The notes beneath the pieces are model-generated. The model saw only the letters and a program-made list of their open reading frames with translations. It ran no database searches and was not told the origin of the DNA. The position numbers and the translations under genes were made by a program. Shown here piece after piece: positions 25,819-34,117 of a DNA stretch of 64,000 bases; within the stretch, counting starts at the first letter, position 1, and the number at the start of each line of letters is the position of its first letter. The stretch comes from QHXW01 sp963752965 (GTDB lineage: Bacteria > Acidobacteriota > Terriglobia > Bryobacterales > Bryobacteraceae): positions 558,001-622,000 of the forward strand of contig CAVWAJ010000010.1 in the NCBI GenBank assembly GCA_963752965.1, written 5' to 3'.

Positions 25819-27488
25819 ACCTCGCGGATTCCGGTGCCTTCCACGCACTCGTAGCGGCGGCCGGCGCGGAGGTTCTTGTGCTCTTCGGTAAGCCCGCTCG
25901 GCCAACGAATGACCAGCCGTTCCGCCACGTCACGCGCCCCCATCCCAAAGGTCAGCGGCAACTCGGATTGGGAAAGGTAGCTCGATCCGCTTTTCACCAT
26001 GCGGGAACTCGATTCGCTTCCCCGGTACAGCCGCACTGCCGCGCCGATGGCGTCACGGTTCGACTTCGTTCCCACCAGCCTGACGCGAATGCTGCGGTTC
26101 CCGGCGAGCTGATCGTTACGGTAGAGATGTGCCGCGCCCTGGTTCGTCGTAATCAGGACGTCGAGATCCCCGTCATTGTCGAAATCCCCGAAGGCCGCGC
26201 CGCGGCCGACCTTGGGACGCGCGAAATCCGCACCCACCTCGGCCGCCACGTCGCGAAAGCCGTCTTTCCCGCCGTTGAGAAACAAGTGCGGCGGCTGCTC
26301 GTAGCTTGTGTTGGCACGCGCGGTCCGCACGGTATCGTCGATGTGGCCGTTGACCACAAGCAGATCCAGCAGGCCGTCGAGGTCTGCGTCGAAGAAAAAA
26401 CAGCCGAAACCCAGGCTTCGCTGCGACAGACGGCCGATATTGGAGCGCGGTGCTACGTCGATGTACAATCCTCCCTTGGTCCCGCGGTAAAAGCCCAACA
26501 TCTCGTTGTCGAAGTTAGTGACCACTAGGCCGGGAACGCCCGAATTGTCGTAATCCGCCACGTCCACTCCCATGCCCGCTCGCGCTTTGCCGTCCTCGCT
26601 AAACGCCACGCCCGCTTTGAGCGCCACATCCTCGAACGTGCCGTTGTGCATGTTCTTGTAGAGTTTATTGGGCTGCGTGTCGTTCGCCACAAACAGGTCG
26701 ATCCAGCCGTCCAGATCACGATCCATCATGGCCACACCCAGAGACTTGGAACTGCTGTCGAAGATTCCGCTGGTCGCCGTGACGTCTTCAAAGGTGCCAT
26801 CGCCGCGATTGCGGAATAGCCAGGAAGTCGCGCCGCGGTACGCCTCCGGCGTGCAGTAGGATTTATGCTTTTCGTCCAGGCTACAGAAGACGTCCTGCGC
26901 AGGCGACCATTTCACGTAGTTGCACACGAAAAGGTCGAGGTGGCCGTCGCGATCGTAATCGAACCACAGCGCGGATGTGCTGAAACCTTGCCGGTTCCCT
27001 AACCCGCTGTGCTGCGTCACGTCGGCGAATGTTCCCTTGCCGGTGTTCTGGAACAGTCGGCTCTGCCCCACGCAGGAAACGAACAAATCCGGGAACCCGT
27101 CGTTGTTGAAGTCTCCCACCGCCACGCCCAGGCCGTACATTTCGACATCCAGCCCCGCGCACTTGGTGACGTCAGTAAATGTGCCATTGCGATTATTGCG
27201 ATACAGGCGCATGGTGGTGCGTTGCTGCTTGTGACCCGGCCAGTCCATGCCGTTGATGAGGATGATGTCCTGCCACCCGTCGTTGTCGTAGTCGAGGAAC
27301 GCGCAACCGGGACCAAGCGTTTCCGGCAGGTATTTGCCACCGAATGCCCCGCTATTGTGGACAAAGTTGATACCAGCTTGCGAGGTGACGTCGACCAGGC
27401 GAAACGGAAGCCCTGTGCGGCCGTCCGCCCACATCTGACTTGCACCGAATAGAAGAGGAGTACCGAAGATGAGGTCCCGGCGCGTCAC
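25815..27488 (-). CDS. CRTAC1-family FG-GAP/VCBS repeat protein with ASPIC/UnbV domain
   Basis: A secreted 557-aa beta-propeller protein. The N-terminus MTRRDLIFGTPLLFGASQMW is Tat-like (two Arg then hydrophobic). At least six FG-GAP/VCBS calcium-binding repeats follow, such as FLDYDNDGWQDIILING, VGDFNNDGFPDLFVSCVG, WFDYDRDGHLDLFVCNY, MMDRDLDGWIDLFVAND and FGDFDNDGDLDVLITTN. The C-terminal ASPIC/UnbV domain includes SIRVRLVGTKSNRDAIGAAV and RLVIRWPSGLTEEHKNL. The function of bacterial CRTAC1 proteins is unknown; surface binding or adhesion is usual speculation. The GTG start at 27488 overlaps the response-regulator stop (GTGA), so it is translationally coupled to a signalling operon, which is unusual. 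Confidence 0.9.
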   Translation of the reverse strand: MTRRDLIFGTPLLFGASQMWADGRTGLPFRLVDVTSQAGINFVHNSGAFGGKYLPETLGPGCAFLDYDNDGWQDIILINGMDWPGHKQQRTTMRLYRNNRNGTFTDVTKCAGLDVEMYGLGVAVGDFNNDGFPDLFVSCVGQSRLFQNTGKGTFADVTQHSGLGNRQGFSTSALWFDYDRDGHLDLFVCNYVKWSPAQDVFCSLDEKHKSYCTPEAYRGATSWLFRNRGDGTFEDVTATSGIFDSSSKSLGVAMMDRDLDGWIDLFVANDTQPNKLYKNMHNGTFEDVALKAGVAFSEDGKARAGMGVDVADYDNSGVPGLVVTNFDNEMLGFYRGTKGGLYIDVAPRSNIGRLSQRSLGFGCFFFDADLDGLLDLLVVNGHIDDTVRTARANTSYEQPPHLFLNGGKDGFRDVAAEVGADFARPKVGRGAAFGDFDNDGDLDVLITTNQGAAHLYRNDQLAGNRSIRVRLVGTKSNRDAIGAAVRLYRGSESSSRMVKSGSSYLSQSELPLTFGMGARDVAERLVIRWPSGLTEEHKNLRAGRRYECVEGTGIREV

Positions 27489-28111
27489 GGGATGCGAACC
27501 AACCCCTTGCGGACGGCGTACAGCACGAGCTCCGCGGTGCGATGAATCCCGAGCGCTTCCATCAGATTGGCCCGATGCACGGAGACCGTATTGACGCTCA
27601 GCTCGAGCAACGCGGCAATCTCCTTGTTTGACTTTCCTTCGGCAATCAATTGCAGGATCTGTTTTTCGCGATTGGTCAGCTTGCCGGCGTCCGCGTTGTG
27701 CTCTGCCGTGGAGGAAAGGAGCCCGGGTGCCAGCACCCTTTGTCCGGCCGCCACTTGCTTGATGGACGCGGCCAAGTCGATGTCCATGGCGTCCTTCAGG
27801 ATGTAACCTTTCGCGCCGGCCTCCAGCGCGTTGCGCACGTAGTTCTCCTCCGAGTACATGCTGAGCATCAGAATGGCGGTATCGGGAAGGACCTTCAGAA
27901 TCTCAATGCTGGCCTGCATGCCGTTCAAACCGGGCATCGCCATGTCCATCACGATGACCCGTGGCTTGAGTTCTTGCGCAAGTTTCACCGCCTCGGTGCC
28001 GTCCGCGGCCTCGCCCACCACGCGAATCTCCGGGTCGTCTTCCAGCATGCGCCGGAACCCTTTGCGCACCAGGCTGTGGTCGTCTACCAGGAGAACTGTT
28101 ATTTCACTCAT
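27485..28111 (-). CDS. NarL/FixJ-family response regulator
   Basis: The N-terminal receiver domain has the acidic pair at residues 10-11 (VLLVDDHSLVRKGF), phospho-acceptor Asp56 (VIVMDMAMPGLNG) and the conserved Lys in GYILKDAMD. The C-terminal LuxR-type helix-turn-helix is LTNREKQILQLIAEGKSNKE through VSVHRANLMEALGIHRTAEL. Phosphorylation by a HisKA_3 kinase would drive DNA binding. It sits between a membrane kinase upstream (54 bases) and the CRTAC1 gene, whose GTG start overlaps its stop. The likely partner is the adjacent kinase; the convergent PAS kinase could also feed it. Confidence 0.93.
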   Translation of the reverse strand: MSEITVLLVDDHSLVRKGFRRMLEDDPEIRVVGEAADGTEAVKLAQELKPRVIVMDMAMPGLNGMQASIEILKVLPDTAILMLSMYSEENYVRNALEAGAKGYILKDAMDIDLAASIKQVAAGQRVLAPGLLSSTAEHNADAGKLTNREKQILQLIAEGKSNKEIAALLELSVNTVSVHRANLMEALGIHRTAELVLYAVRKGLVRIP

Positions 28112-28165
28112 GCGGATGCCCGGGCCGAAGACCGGCTTTTCCCTTTCGCCATCAAACTTCGCGTC

Positions 28166-29503
28166 CTACTCACCCAAACCTGCCGGAGCAAGCGGCACGT
28201 CCAGCCGGACTAGCGTACCACCTTCCGCAGGCCTTAAAAACTCGATCTTACCGCGAAGCAGTTCGGCGCGCTCACGCATGGCCACCATCCCGATACCCCT
28301 GCGGATGCTGTTGCGCTGGTCGCTCGGCAGACCTATGCCGTGGTCTTCGACCTCCAGATGCAGATGCTGCGGGGACAAGCTGAGCCGCACCCAAGCGTGC
28401 TCCGACTTGGAATGCTTCGCCAGATTGTTCAGCGCCTCCTGGACGACGCGGTACACGTGAATGGCCACGCCGTCTGCCACCACCTGGCTCGCGCCGGTCT
28501 TCTGGTACTGCACCCGGATACCGGTCTGTTTCTGAAAGACCGGGATGTACCAGGTCAGTGCCTGCTCGAGCCCGCCATCATCCAGAATCGCCGGGTGCAG
28601 GGACTGATACAGGCTGCGTGTCTTTTCGAGCGTGCCTTGTGCGATCTCCCGCACTTCTTGCAGGCTTTCCCGGAACGCCGGTGGCGCCTCCTGTTTGGCT
28701 GCTCGCGCGAGCATGGCTCCCATGGCTGTCAGGATCTGCCCGAATTCGTCATGCAATTCGCGCGAGATGGAGCGAAGAACCTCCTCCTGCATGCTGATCA
28801 GTTTGCGCGCCAGGTCGCTTCGCTGTGCCGAGAGGCGCGCCAGCCGTTCGAAAAGCCGCCGGTTCGACCGGATCAGATACAAGGTGGTGAGCGCGATAGT
28901 GATTAACGCCGCTCCCAGAAAGTAGTAGACATTGCGCTCCACGCCCGCATAAATCCGTTGGATCTGCCCGGCAGCGCGCTCCTCGGACTCGTTATTTTGC
29001 ACCAGCAATTGAGCCACGTTGGACGTGATGGCCGCCTGCTGCGGCTCGAGCGACGTGCGGATCAGATCGCGCGCCTGCTTATCCTTACCCTGCTCGGCCA
29101 GCAGGAACATCTGGTCTACCGACGTCCAGAACTGCGCCAGTGATCCCGCGAAATAAGCTTTCCTGTCCGGGCTGCGCTCCACCGGGGCGACCGTATTCTC
29201 CAACTGCAACGCGTCTTGCAGATCGGCCCGAATGCGAGTGAGCTGCTGCCGGTACGCCTGCAACCCATACGGCTCATCTCCGTTCACCATGTCCCGCATG
29301 GCGAGGCCCAGAGAATTCAGGTCGCCTTGGATACGCAGCAATTGCAAGGAGTCCCGCCGGTTGCGGTCGACAAGCTGGGTTTGCAGATCCCTAAGCCCGG
29401 CGATGCGATACAGCGCGTACCAGGAGAACGCACCCACTACCGCGAGCGTGACAGCTAAGCCGGTCATCAGCCGTGCCGTGGGATTGGAGAAACTCTGGCG
29501 CAT
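28166..29503 (-). CDS. Membrane NarL-type sensor histidine kinase
   Basis: A 445-aa kinase with two membrane helices (about 11-33 and 192-211) enclosing a ~155-residue helical periplasmic region of four-helix-bundle type. A short coiled segment links to the HisKA_3 domain with the phospho-acceptor His near residue 251 (LRSISRELHDEFGQILTAMG). The HATPase domain has YRVVQEALNNLAKHSKS, EVEDHGIGLPSD and GIGMVAMRERAELLRG. It should phosphorylate the response regulator encoded 54 bases downstream. The extracytoplasmic ligand is unknown. It is preceded, 25 bases away, by the PP2C phosphatase gene on the same strand, so all four genes of this strand may form one operon. Confidence 0.9.
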   Translation of the reverse strand: MRQSFSNPTARLMTGLAVTLAVVGAFSWYALYRIAGLRDLQTQLVDRNRRDSLQLLRIQGDLNSLGLAMRDMVNGDEPYGLQAYRQQLTRIRADLQDALQLENTVAPVERSPDRKAYFAGSLAQFWTSVDQMFLLAEQGKDKQARDLIRTSLEPQQAAITSNVAQLLVQNNESEERAAGQIQRIYAGVERNVYYFLGAALITIALTTLYLIRSNRRLFERLARLSAQRSDLARKLISMQEEVLRSISRELHDEFGQILTAMGAMLARAAKQEAPPAFRESLQEVREIAQGTLEKTRSLYQSLHPAILDDGGLEQALTWYIPVFQKQTGIRVQYQKTGASQVVADGVAIHVYRVVQEALNNLAKHSKSEHAWVRLSLSPQHLHLEVEDHGIGLPSDQRNSIRRGIGMVAMRERAELLRGKIEFLRPAEGGTLVRLDVPLAPAGLGE

Positions 29504-29528
29504 CCGGATTTGGCCCCAGGGCCGCCGG

Positions 29529-31172
29529 CTATCCGGTCCGGCGTGCCACTAGAAGAGTTAGATCGTCGGGCGGAGGCGTTCCCGCGGCCCACTCAGCGAT
29601 GGCCCGGTTCACAGCCTCCAGAATGGCGGCGGAGGGCTCCGTGCGATGCTCCTTCACCGTGGCTTCCAGCCGCGCCTCGCCGAAGTCCTCGCCTTGCGGG
29701 TTGAGAGCGTCCGTCACGCCGTCGCTGAAGATCACCAGAACATCTCCGGCACCCAGGCAGTTCCGCGCCGCGTCGTATTTCATCATCGGCATCACGCCCA
29801 GCACGCAACCGCCGGCATCCAGCCATTCCGAATTCCCGTTCGCGCGCATCACCAGCGGCGGATTGTGTCCCGCGTTCGAGAAAATCAGCTCGCCCGTCGC
29901 TCCGTCCAGCAGGCACATGAAGAACGTGATGAAACGATCGCTGGGGCAGTTGGTCGCCGTCAGCCGGTTGATCCGCGTCATCACCGCTCCCAGGTCTTCC
30001 GGCTCGTCGATCAGCACCTGAACCCGCGCTTGCAAGCTCATCATCAGCAGCGATGCCGGCATCCCCTTGCCCGAAACATCGCCTAGAACCATCGCTACCC
30101 GGCCATTCGGATAGGGGAAGAAATCGTAGTAATCGCCCCCCACCGTGCGGCAAGGGGCATTGTGGCCTGATAGATCCAAACCCGGCACCACGGGCGCCCC
30201 CGCCGGAAGAAAACGCCGCTGGATGTCCGCGGCTTGTTCCAAATCGCGCGCCATAATGCGCTCTTGGTGTTCGATCTCCGCCAGACGCTCGTGCTCGATG
30301 CGGGTTGCGGCGGTGTTGGCCATCACGGTGAGCAGATTGAGGTCGTCCTCTTTGAACACCCGCGTGAGCGATGGCGAGTCCACGTAGATGAGCCCGATGG
30401 TGCGGTCCTTGGTCTGTAGCGGCACGGCCATGAGCGTGCGCACGCTCTGCCCGATAATGCTCTGGCGCTCCCGAAACGCTTCGTCCAGCATCGTGTCCCG
30501 CACCAGGATGGAGAGCCGGGTCTTGATCACGTGGTCCCGCACCGTCGTGCTGATCCGAAAGGCGCTGCCTTTGGCCGCCCGCACAACGAGTTCCTCGCCG
30601 TTCTCCAACGTCATCAACACCCCCCGTTCAGCGCCCACGGCGTCGATTGAGAGGTCCAAAATGAGTTGGAATAGCTCCTGCAATGACTTTCTTTGAGAAC
30701 CTAGCTCCTCGCCCGCTTTGATCAGCGCTCGCATCTGCAAAGCGGTGGTGTCGATCGTCTTGCCGCCCAGCAATTTCTTTAGATCCACCACCACCGTCGA
30801 AGACGTGGGGCCTTCGGCTTCTACACTCGGCACGAACGTGACCCCGGCCGCCACTGCCTTCTCGGCCGGATCGTCGTAAACTATCACCAGGTGCCCGGCC
30901 GCCACGCGGTCGCCTGCGCGTAAGCGCATAGGGCCATCGAGACGTACGCTGTTCAGCAGCGTGCCGTTCTTGCTGCCCAGGTCACGGATGTTCCACTCAT
31001 CGCCCTCGCGCTCGAATGCCAGATGCTGCCGTGAGAGGCCCGCATCGTCGGCAAAGCACAACTCCGTGGTGCTGGACCGTCCCAGGGTAATGCGATCCCC
31101 ATGTAACTCAAGGGTCTTGGTCTGCCCGTCGGGGCAATGGATACGAAGTTCCCGGACGCGAGCGGGTGCCAT
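29529..31172 (-). CDS. FHA-GAF-PP2C (SpoIIE/RsbU-type) serine phosphatase
   Basis: Three domains in order. An N-terminal FHA domain (residues ~5-95: ITLGRSSTTELCFADD, LSRQHLAFE, IRDLGSKNGTLLN) would bind phosphothreonine. A GAF domain (~150-300: AERGVLMTLENGEELVVRA, LMAVPLQTKDRTIGLIYVD) senses a ligand. A PP2C/SpoIIE phosphatase (~320-547) has VGGDYYDFFPYPNG, VLGDVSGKGMPASLLM, FSDGVTDALNPQGEDF and PDDLTLLV, which contain the metal-binding Asp residues. I chose ATG at 31172; a TTG at 31190 would also read in frame, but GAGGT lies between the two. Relatives control anti-anti-sigma factors, but no such partner is in the window. It heads the kinase/regulator/CRTAC1 gene row. Confidence 0.92.
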   Translation of the reverse strand: MAPARVRELRIHCPDGQTKTLELHGDRITLGRSSTTELCFADDAGLSRQHLAFEREGDEWNIRDLGSKNGTLLNSVRLDGPMRLRAGDRVAAGHLVIVYDDPAEKAVAAGVTFVPSVEAEGPTSSTVVVDLKKLLGGKTIDTTALQMRALIKAGEELGSQRKSLQELFQLILDLSIDAVGAERGVLMTLENGEELVVRAAKGSAFRISTTVRDHVIKTRLSILVRDTMLDEAFRERQSIIGQSVRTLMAVPLQTKDRTIGLIYVDSPSLTRVFKEDDLNLLTVMANTAATRIEHERLAEIEHQERIMARDLEQAADIQRRFLPAGAPVVPGLDLSGHNAPCRTVGGDYYDFFPYPNGRVAMVLGDVSGKGMPASLLMMSLQARVQVLIDEPEDLGAVMTRINRLTATNCPSDRFITFFMCLLDGATGELIFSNAGHNPPLVMRANGNSEWLDAGGCVLGVMPMMKYDAARNCLGAGDVLVIFSDGVTDALNPQGEDFGEARLEATVKEHRTEPSAAILEAVNRAIAEWAAGTPPPDDLTLLVARRTG

Positions 31173-31300
31173 CGCACTAGTGTACCTCAAACAAATACGG
31201 GCGTTTCGGTACGCCGGGCCCGGCGGCGCTTACCGTAGCTGCCCCTATCTCGGTTATCGTAAAATACTTGGGCCGTGCTCGACAACCGGCCGGACGATCA

Positions 31301-32059
31301 ATGAGCACAAAAAGACTGAATGGAAAAGTGGCGGTCATCACAGGCGCCAGCAAGGGATTGGGAAAGGCCATGGCCCTATCGCTCGCCGCCGAGGGCGCTC
31401 GCATTGCGCTCGTCTCGCGCAGTCTCGAACAGTTGAACGAGGTGGGCCGCGCCGTGAAGGAGGCCGGCGGTGAAGCCCGGGTTTTTCAGGCGGACGTTTC
31501 CGCCGAAGATCAAGTCCGAAAGCTCGAGCGCGACGTCACCGGAGCCTTCGGCAAGATTAATATTTTGATCAATAACGCAGGGATGAACCTGCGCAAGCCC
31601 CTGGTCGATTTCACGCTCGAGGAGTGGCATCGTGTACTCGATACCAACCTCACAAGCGTCTTCCTGATGTGCCGTTCCTTCGTCCCCCACATGAAGGGTG
31701 TGGGCTACGGCCGAATCATCAACATGACATCGATTATGAGCTGGGTTTCGCTTCCCGGCCGCACCGCTTATTCCGCCAGCAAGGCCGCGCTGTTGGGCGT
31801 CACGCGGGCTCTCGCGCTCGAACTGGTGGCGGACGGTATCACGGTGAATGCCATCAGCCCGGGCCCGTGCGCCACCGAAATCAATACCGAGCTAATGCAA
31901 GATCCCGAACTCAACCAACAGTTCATTTCGAAAATTCCGTTGGGCCGCTGGGGGCGCCCCGAAGAGATCGGCAGCCTCGCACTCTACCTCTGTTCCGACG
32001 AGGCAGCTTTCATCACCGGTACCGACATCTTGATCGACGGCGGCTGGACGGCTCAGTAA
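31301..32059 (+). CDS. Short-chain dehydrogenase/reductase
   Basis: A classical SDR of 252 aa. Cofactor loop VAVITGASKGLGKAMALSLA (TGxxxGxG), NNAG motif in ILINNAGMNLRKP, catalytic Ser-Tyr-Lys in MTSIMSWVSLPGRTAYSASK, and C-terminal FITGTDILIDGGWTAQ. Sequence type resembles gluconate 5-dehydrogenase or 3-oxoacyl-ACP reductase, but substrate cannot be assigned. The start is ATG at 31301; the longer frame to 31268 has no family match. Only 21 bases separate it from the sugar-binding lipoprotein, so the two may be co-transcribed and act on the same sugar or sugar acid. Confidence 0.9.
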   Translation: MSTKRLNGKVAVITGASKGLGKAMALSLAAEGARIALVSRSLEQLNEVGRAVKEAGGEARVFQADVSAEDQVRKLERDVTGAFGKINILINNAGMNLRKPLVDFTLEEWHRVLDTNLTSVFLMCRSFVPHMKGVGYGRIINMTSIMSWVSLPGRTAYSASKAALLGVTRALALELVADGITVNAISPGPCATEINTELMQDPELNQQFISKIPLGRWGRPEEIGSLALYLCSDEAAFITGTDILIDGGWTAQ

Positions 32060-32080
32060 CGAGCGCCACAGAGGAATCAG

Positions 32081-33055
32081 ATGGCGAATAGACCATTGTC
32101 GGGCAGATCGTTCGCATGTGTGCTTTGCCTTCTCCTCACTCTGCTCTCCTGCAACACCAACCGCAGGAAAGTCATCGGCGTGGTGCCCAAAGGCACTTCT
32201 CACCTCTTCTGGGTCTCAATTCAAGCTGGCGCCATGGCGGCAGGGCACGCTCTTGACGTCGAGGTGCTCTGGAATGGCCCCGCTACCGAGACCGAATATA
32301 GCCGCCAGATCCAAATCGTCGATTCCATGATTGCCCGCCATGTTGATGGCCTCGCGGTCTCGGCGCAGGATCGTACCGCGCTCGACGCCTCTCTGGATCG
32401 CGCCGCGCGGGAAGGCATCCCCGTTACCGTGTTTGATTCCGGCGTCGACTCAACCAACTACATGACCTTCGTCGCGACGAACAACTTCGAGGCCGGCCAG
32501 ATGGCCGCGCGCAAGCTGGCGGAGCTGCTCAACGGGAAAGGGTCCATCGCCATGGTCCTGCACGTTCCCGGAAGCTTCTCCACCATGGAGCGCGAGCGCG
32601 GCTTCGAAGACACGATGGCCAAGGAGTTCCCGCGTATTCACATCGAGCAGAAACAGTACGGCATGTCCGATCGCTCTAAGGCCATGGCGGCGGCGGAAAA
32701 CATCCTCACCGCCCATCCCTCGCTCGATGGGATCTTTGCGTCCACCGAGCCCAGTTCCGTCGGCACTGCCCTCGCGCTCAAGTCCCGCGGCCTGGCAGGG
32801 AAGATCAAGTTTGTCGCATTCGATGCCAGCGAAGGCATGATCGAGGATCTCAAGGGAGGAACCATTGACGCCCTGGTGGCGCAGGATCCGTTTCGCATCG
32901 GCTACCAGGCCGTCGCCACGCTCGTCGACAAGCTCCACGGCAAGACTCCGCCGAAGCGCATCGACCTCAGCGCGCGCGTGATCACCAAGTCCGATCTCGA
33001 CAAGGCCGAGATCAAAGAACTGCTGAACCCCGACGTGAAGAAGTATCTGAACTAG
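32081..33055 (+). CDS. Sugar-type periplasmic binding lipoprotein
   Basis: A 324-aa ribose/xylose-type (Peripla_BP_4) binding protein with a lipoprotein signal: VLCLLLTLLSC places the lipid-bearing Cys near residue 24. The fold motifs are IGVVPKGTSHLFWVSIQAGA, DGLAVSAQDRTALDASLDRA, PVTVFDSGVDSTNY, GIFASTEPSSVGTALALK, FVAFDASEGMIEDLKGG and ALVAQDPFRIGYQAV. GAGGAA at 32071 supports the ATG. No ABC permease or ATPase accompanies it, so it may feed a transporter encoded elsewhere or act as a sensor. It follows the SDR by 21 bases. Confidence 0.9.
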   Translation: MANRPLSGRSFACVLCLLLTLLSCNTNRRKVIGVVPKGTSHLFWVSIQAGAMAAGHALDVEVLWNGPATETEYSRQIQIVDSMIARHVDGLAVSAQDRTALDASLDRAAREGIPVTVFDSGVDSTNYMTFVATNNFEAGQMAARKLAELLNGKGSIAMVLHVPGSFSTMERERGFEDTMAKEFPRIHIEQKQYGMSDRSKAMAAAENILTAHPSLDGIFASTEPSSVGTALALKSRGLAGKIKFVAFDASEGMIEDLKGGTIDALVAQDPFRIGYQAVATLVDKLHGKTPPKRIDLSARVITKSDLDKAEIKELLNPDVKKYLN

Positions 33056-33073
33056 CGTGGCGCACGCTTCAGC

Positions 33074-34117
33074 TCAGCCTACCAGCGCTCCCGCCGCCAC
33101 CTGCTCGATCGCTTCCAGGGCCTTCTCACACGCCGCGCGATCGGCATCGTAATGTGTCACCAGTCGCACCCCGCCACCTCGTACGCCATTCATCAGCACA
33201 CCTTGCGCCGCAAGCCGCTTGCAAAATTCGGCCGCCGGGAGCCCCGTACCGCTGACGTCAAAAATCACGATATTCGTCTGCACTTTGCGCGGGTCGAGCG
33301 TAATCCCGGGAATCTTTGCCAGCGCCTCGGCCAAAAACTTCGCGTTCGCATGATCGCGCGCAAGCAGCTTCGGATGCTCTTCGAGCGCGATCAGCCCGGC
33401 CGCCGCCAGCACGCCCGCCTGTCGCATGCCGCCGCCCAGCCGTTTCCGGTAGAGCCGCCCCCGGTCGATATCTTCGCGCTTGCCCGCCACCATCGATCCC
33501 ACCGGCGCTCCCAGCGCCTTCGAGAGGCAGAACGTCACCGTATCCACCGGCGCCACAATTTCCCGCACCGGAATGCCTAGCGCTTCCGCGGCGTTAAACA
33601 CCCTCGCTCCATCCATGTGGACCTTTAGCCCCAACTCGTGCGCGCCATCGGCGATTTCGCGAATCACATCGAGCGGGTACACCGTTCCGCCTGCCATGTT
33701 GTGTGTGTTCTCGATCTCGATCAATCCAGTCGGCGCCCAGTGCGGTGAGACCGGGCGAATCTCGCGCCGGATCTGCTCCCATCGCAGAATGCCGTTCTCT
33801 GTGGGAATGGGCCGCGCCAGGCAACCGGAAAACCACCCCAGCATCGCCAGTTCATAATCCAATACGTGCGCCCGTGCTTCGCAGATCACTTCCTGCCCGT
33901 GTTGGGTGTGAATCTTGACACCGATCGTGTTGCCCATCGTACCCGTAGGCACGAACAGCGCCGCTTCCTTGCCGGCGATCTCGGCGGCGCGTTGCTCCAG
34001 GCGGTTGACCGTCGGATCTTCCCCGTAAACGTCGTCGCCCACCTCCGCCTCGGCCATGGCCCGCCGCATCGCGGGCGTGGGTCTCGTCACTGTGTCACTG
34101 CGCAAATCTATCGTCAT
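33074..34117 (-). CDS. ltaE: Low-specificity L-threonine aldolase
   Basis: A PLP enzyme cleaving threonine or allo-threonine to glycine and acetaldehyde. Family motifs: LRSDTVTRPTPAMRRAMAEA, GDDVYGEDPTVNRLE, LFVPTGTMGNTIG, HMDGARVFNAAEALG (PLP-contacting Asp) and TFCLSKALGAPVGSM (Schiff-base Lys). Length 347 aa is standard. The ATG overlaps the HemW-like stop upstream (ATGA), so the two genes are translated together although their functions are not obviously linked. It is convergent with the binding-protein gene. Confidence 0.93.
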   Translation of the reverse strand: MTIDLRSDTVTRPTPAMRRAMAEAEVGDDVYGEDPTVNRLEQRAAEIAGKEAALFVPTGTMGNTIGVKIHTQHGQEVICEARAHVLDYELAMLGWFSGCLARPIPTENGILRWEQIRREIRPVSPHWAPTGLIEIENTHNMAGGTVYPLDVIREIADGAHELGLKVHMDGARVFNAAEALGIPVREIVAPVDTVTFCLSKALGAPVGSMVAGKREDIDRGRLYRKRLGGGMRQAGVLAAAGLIALEEHPKLLARDHANAKFLAEALAKIPGITLDPRKVQTNIVIFDVSGTGLPAAEFCKRLAAQGVLMNGVRGGGVRLVTHYDADRAACEKALEAIEQVAAGALVG

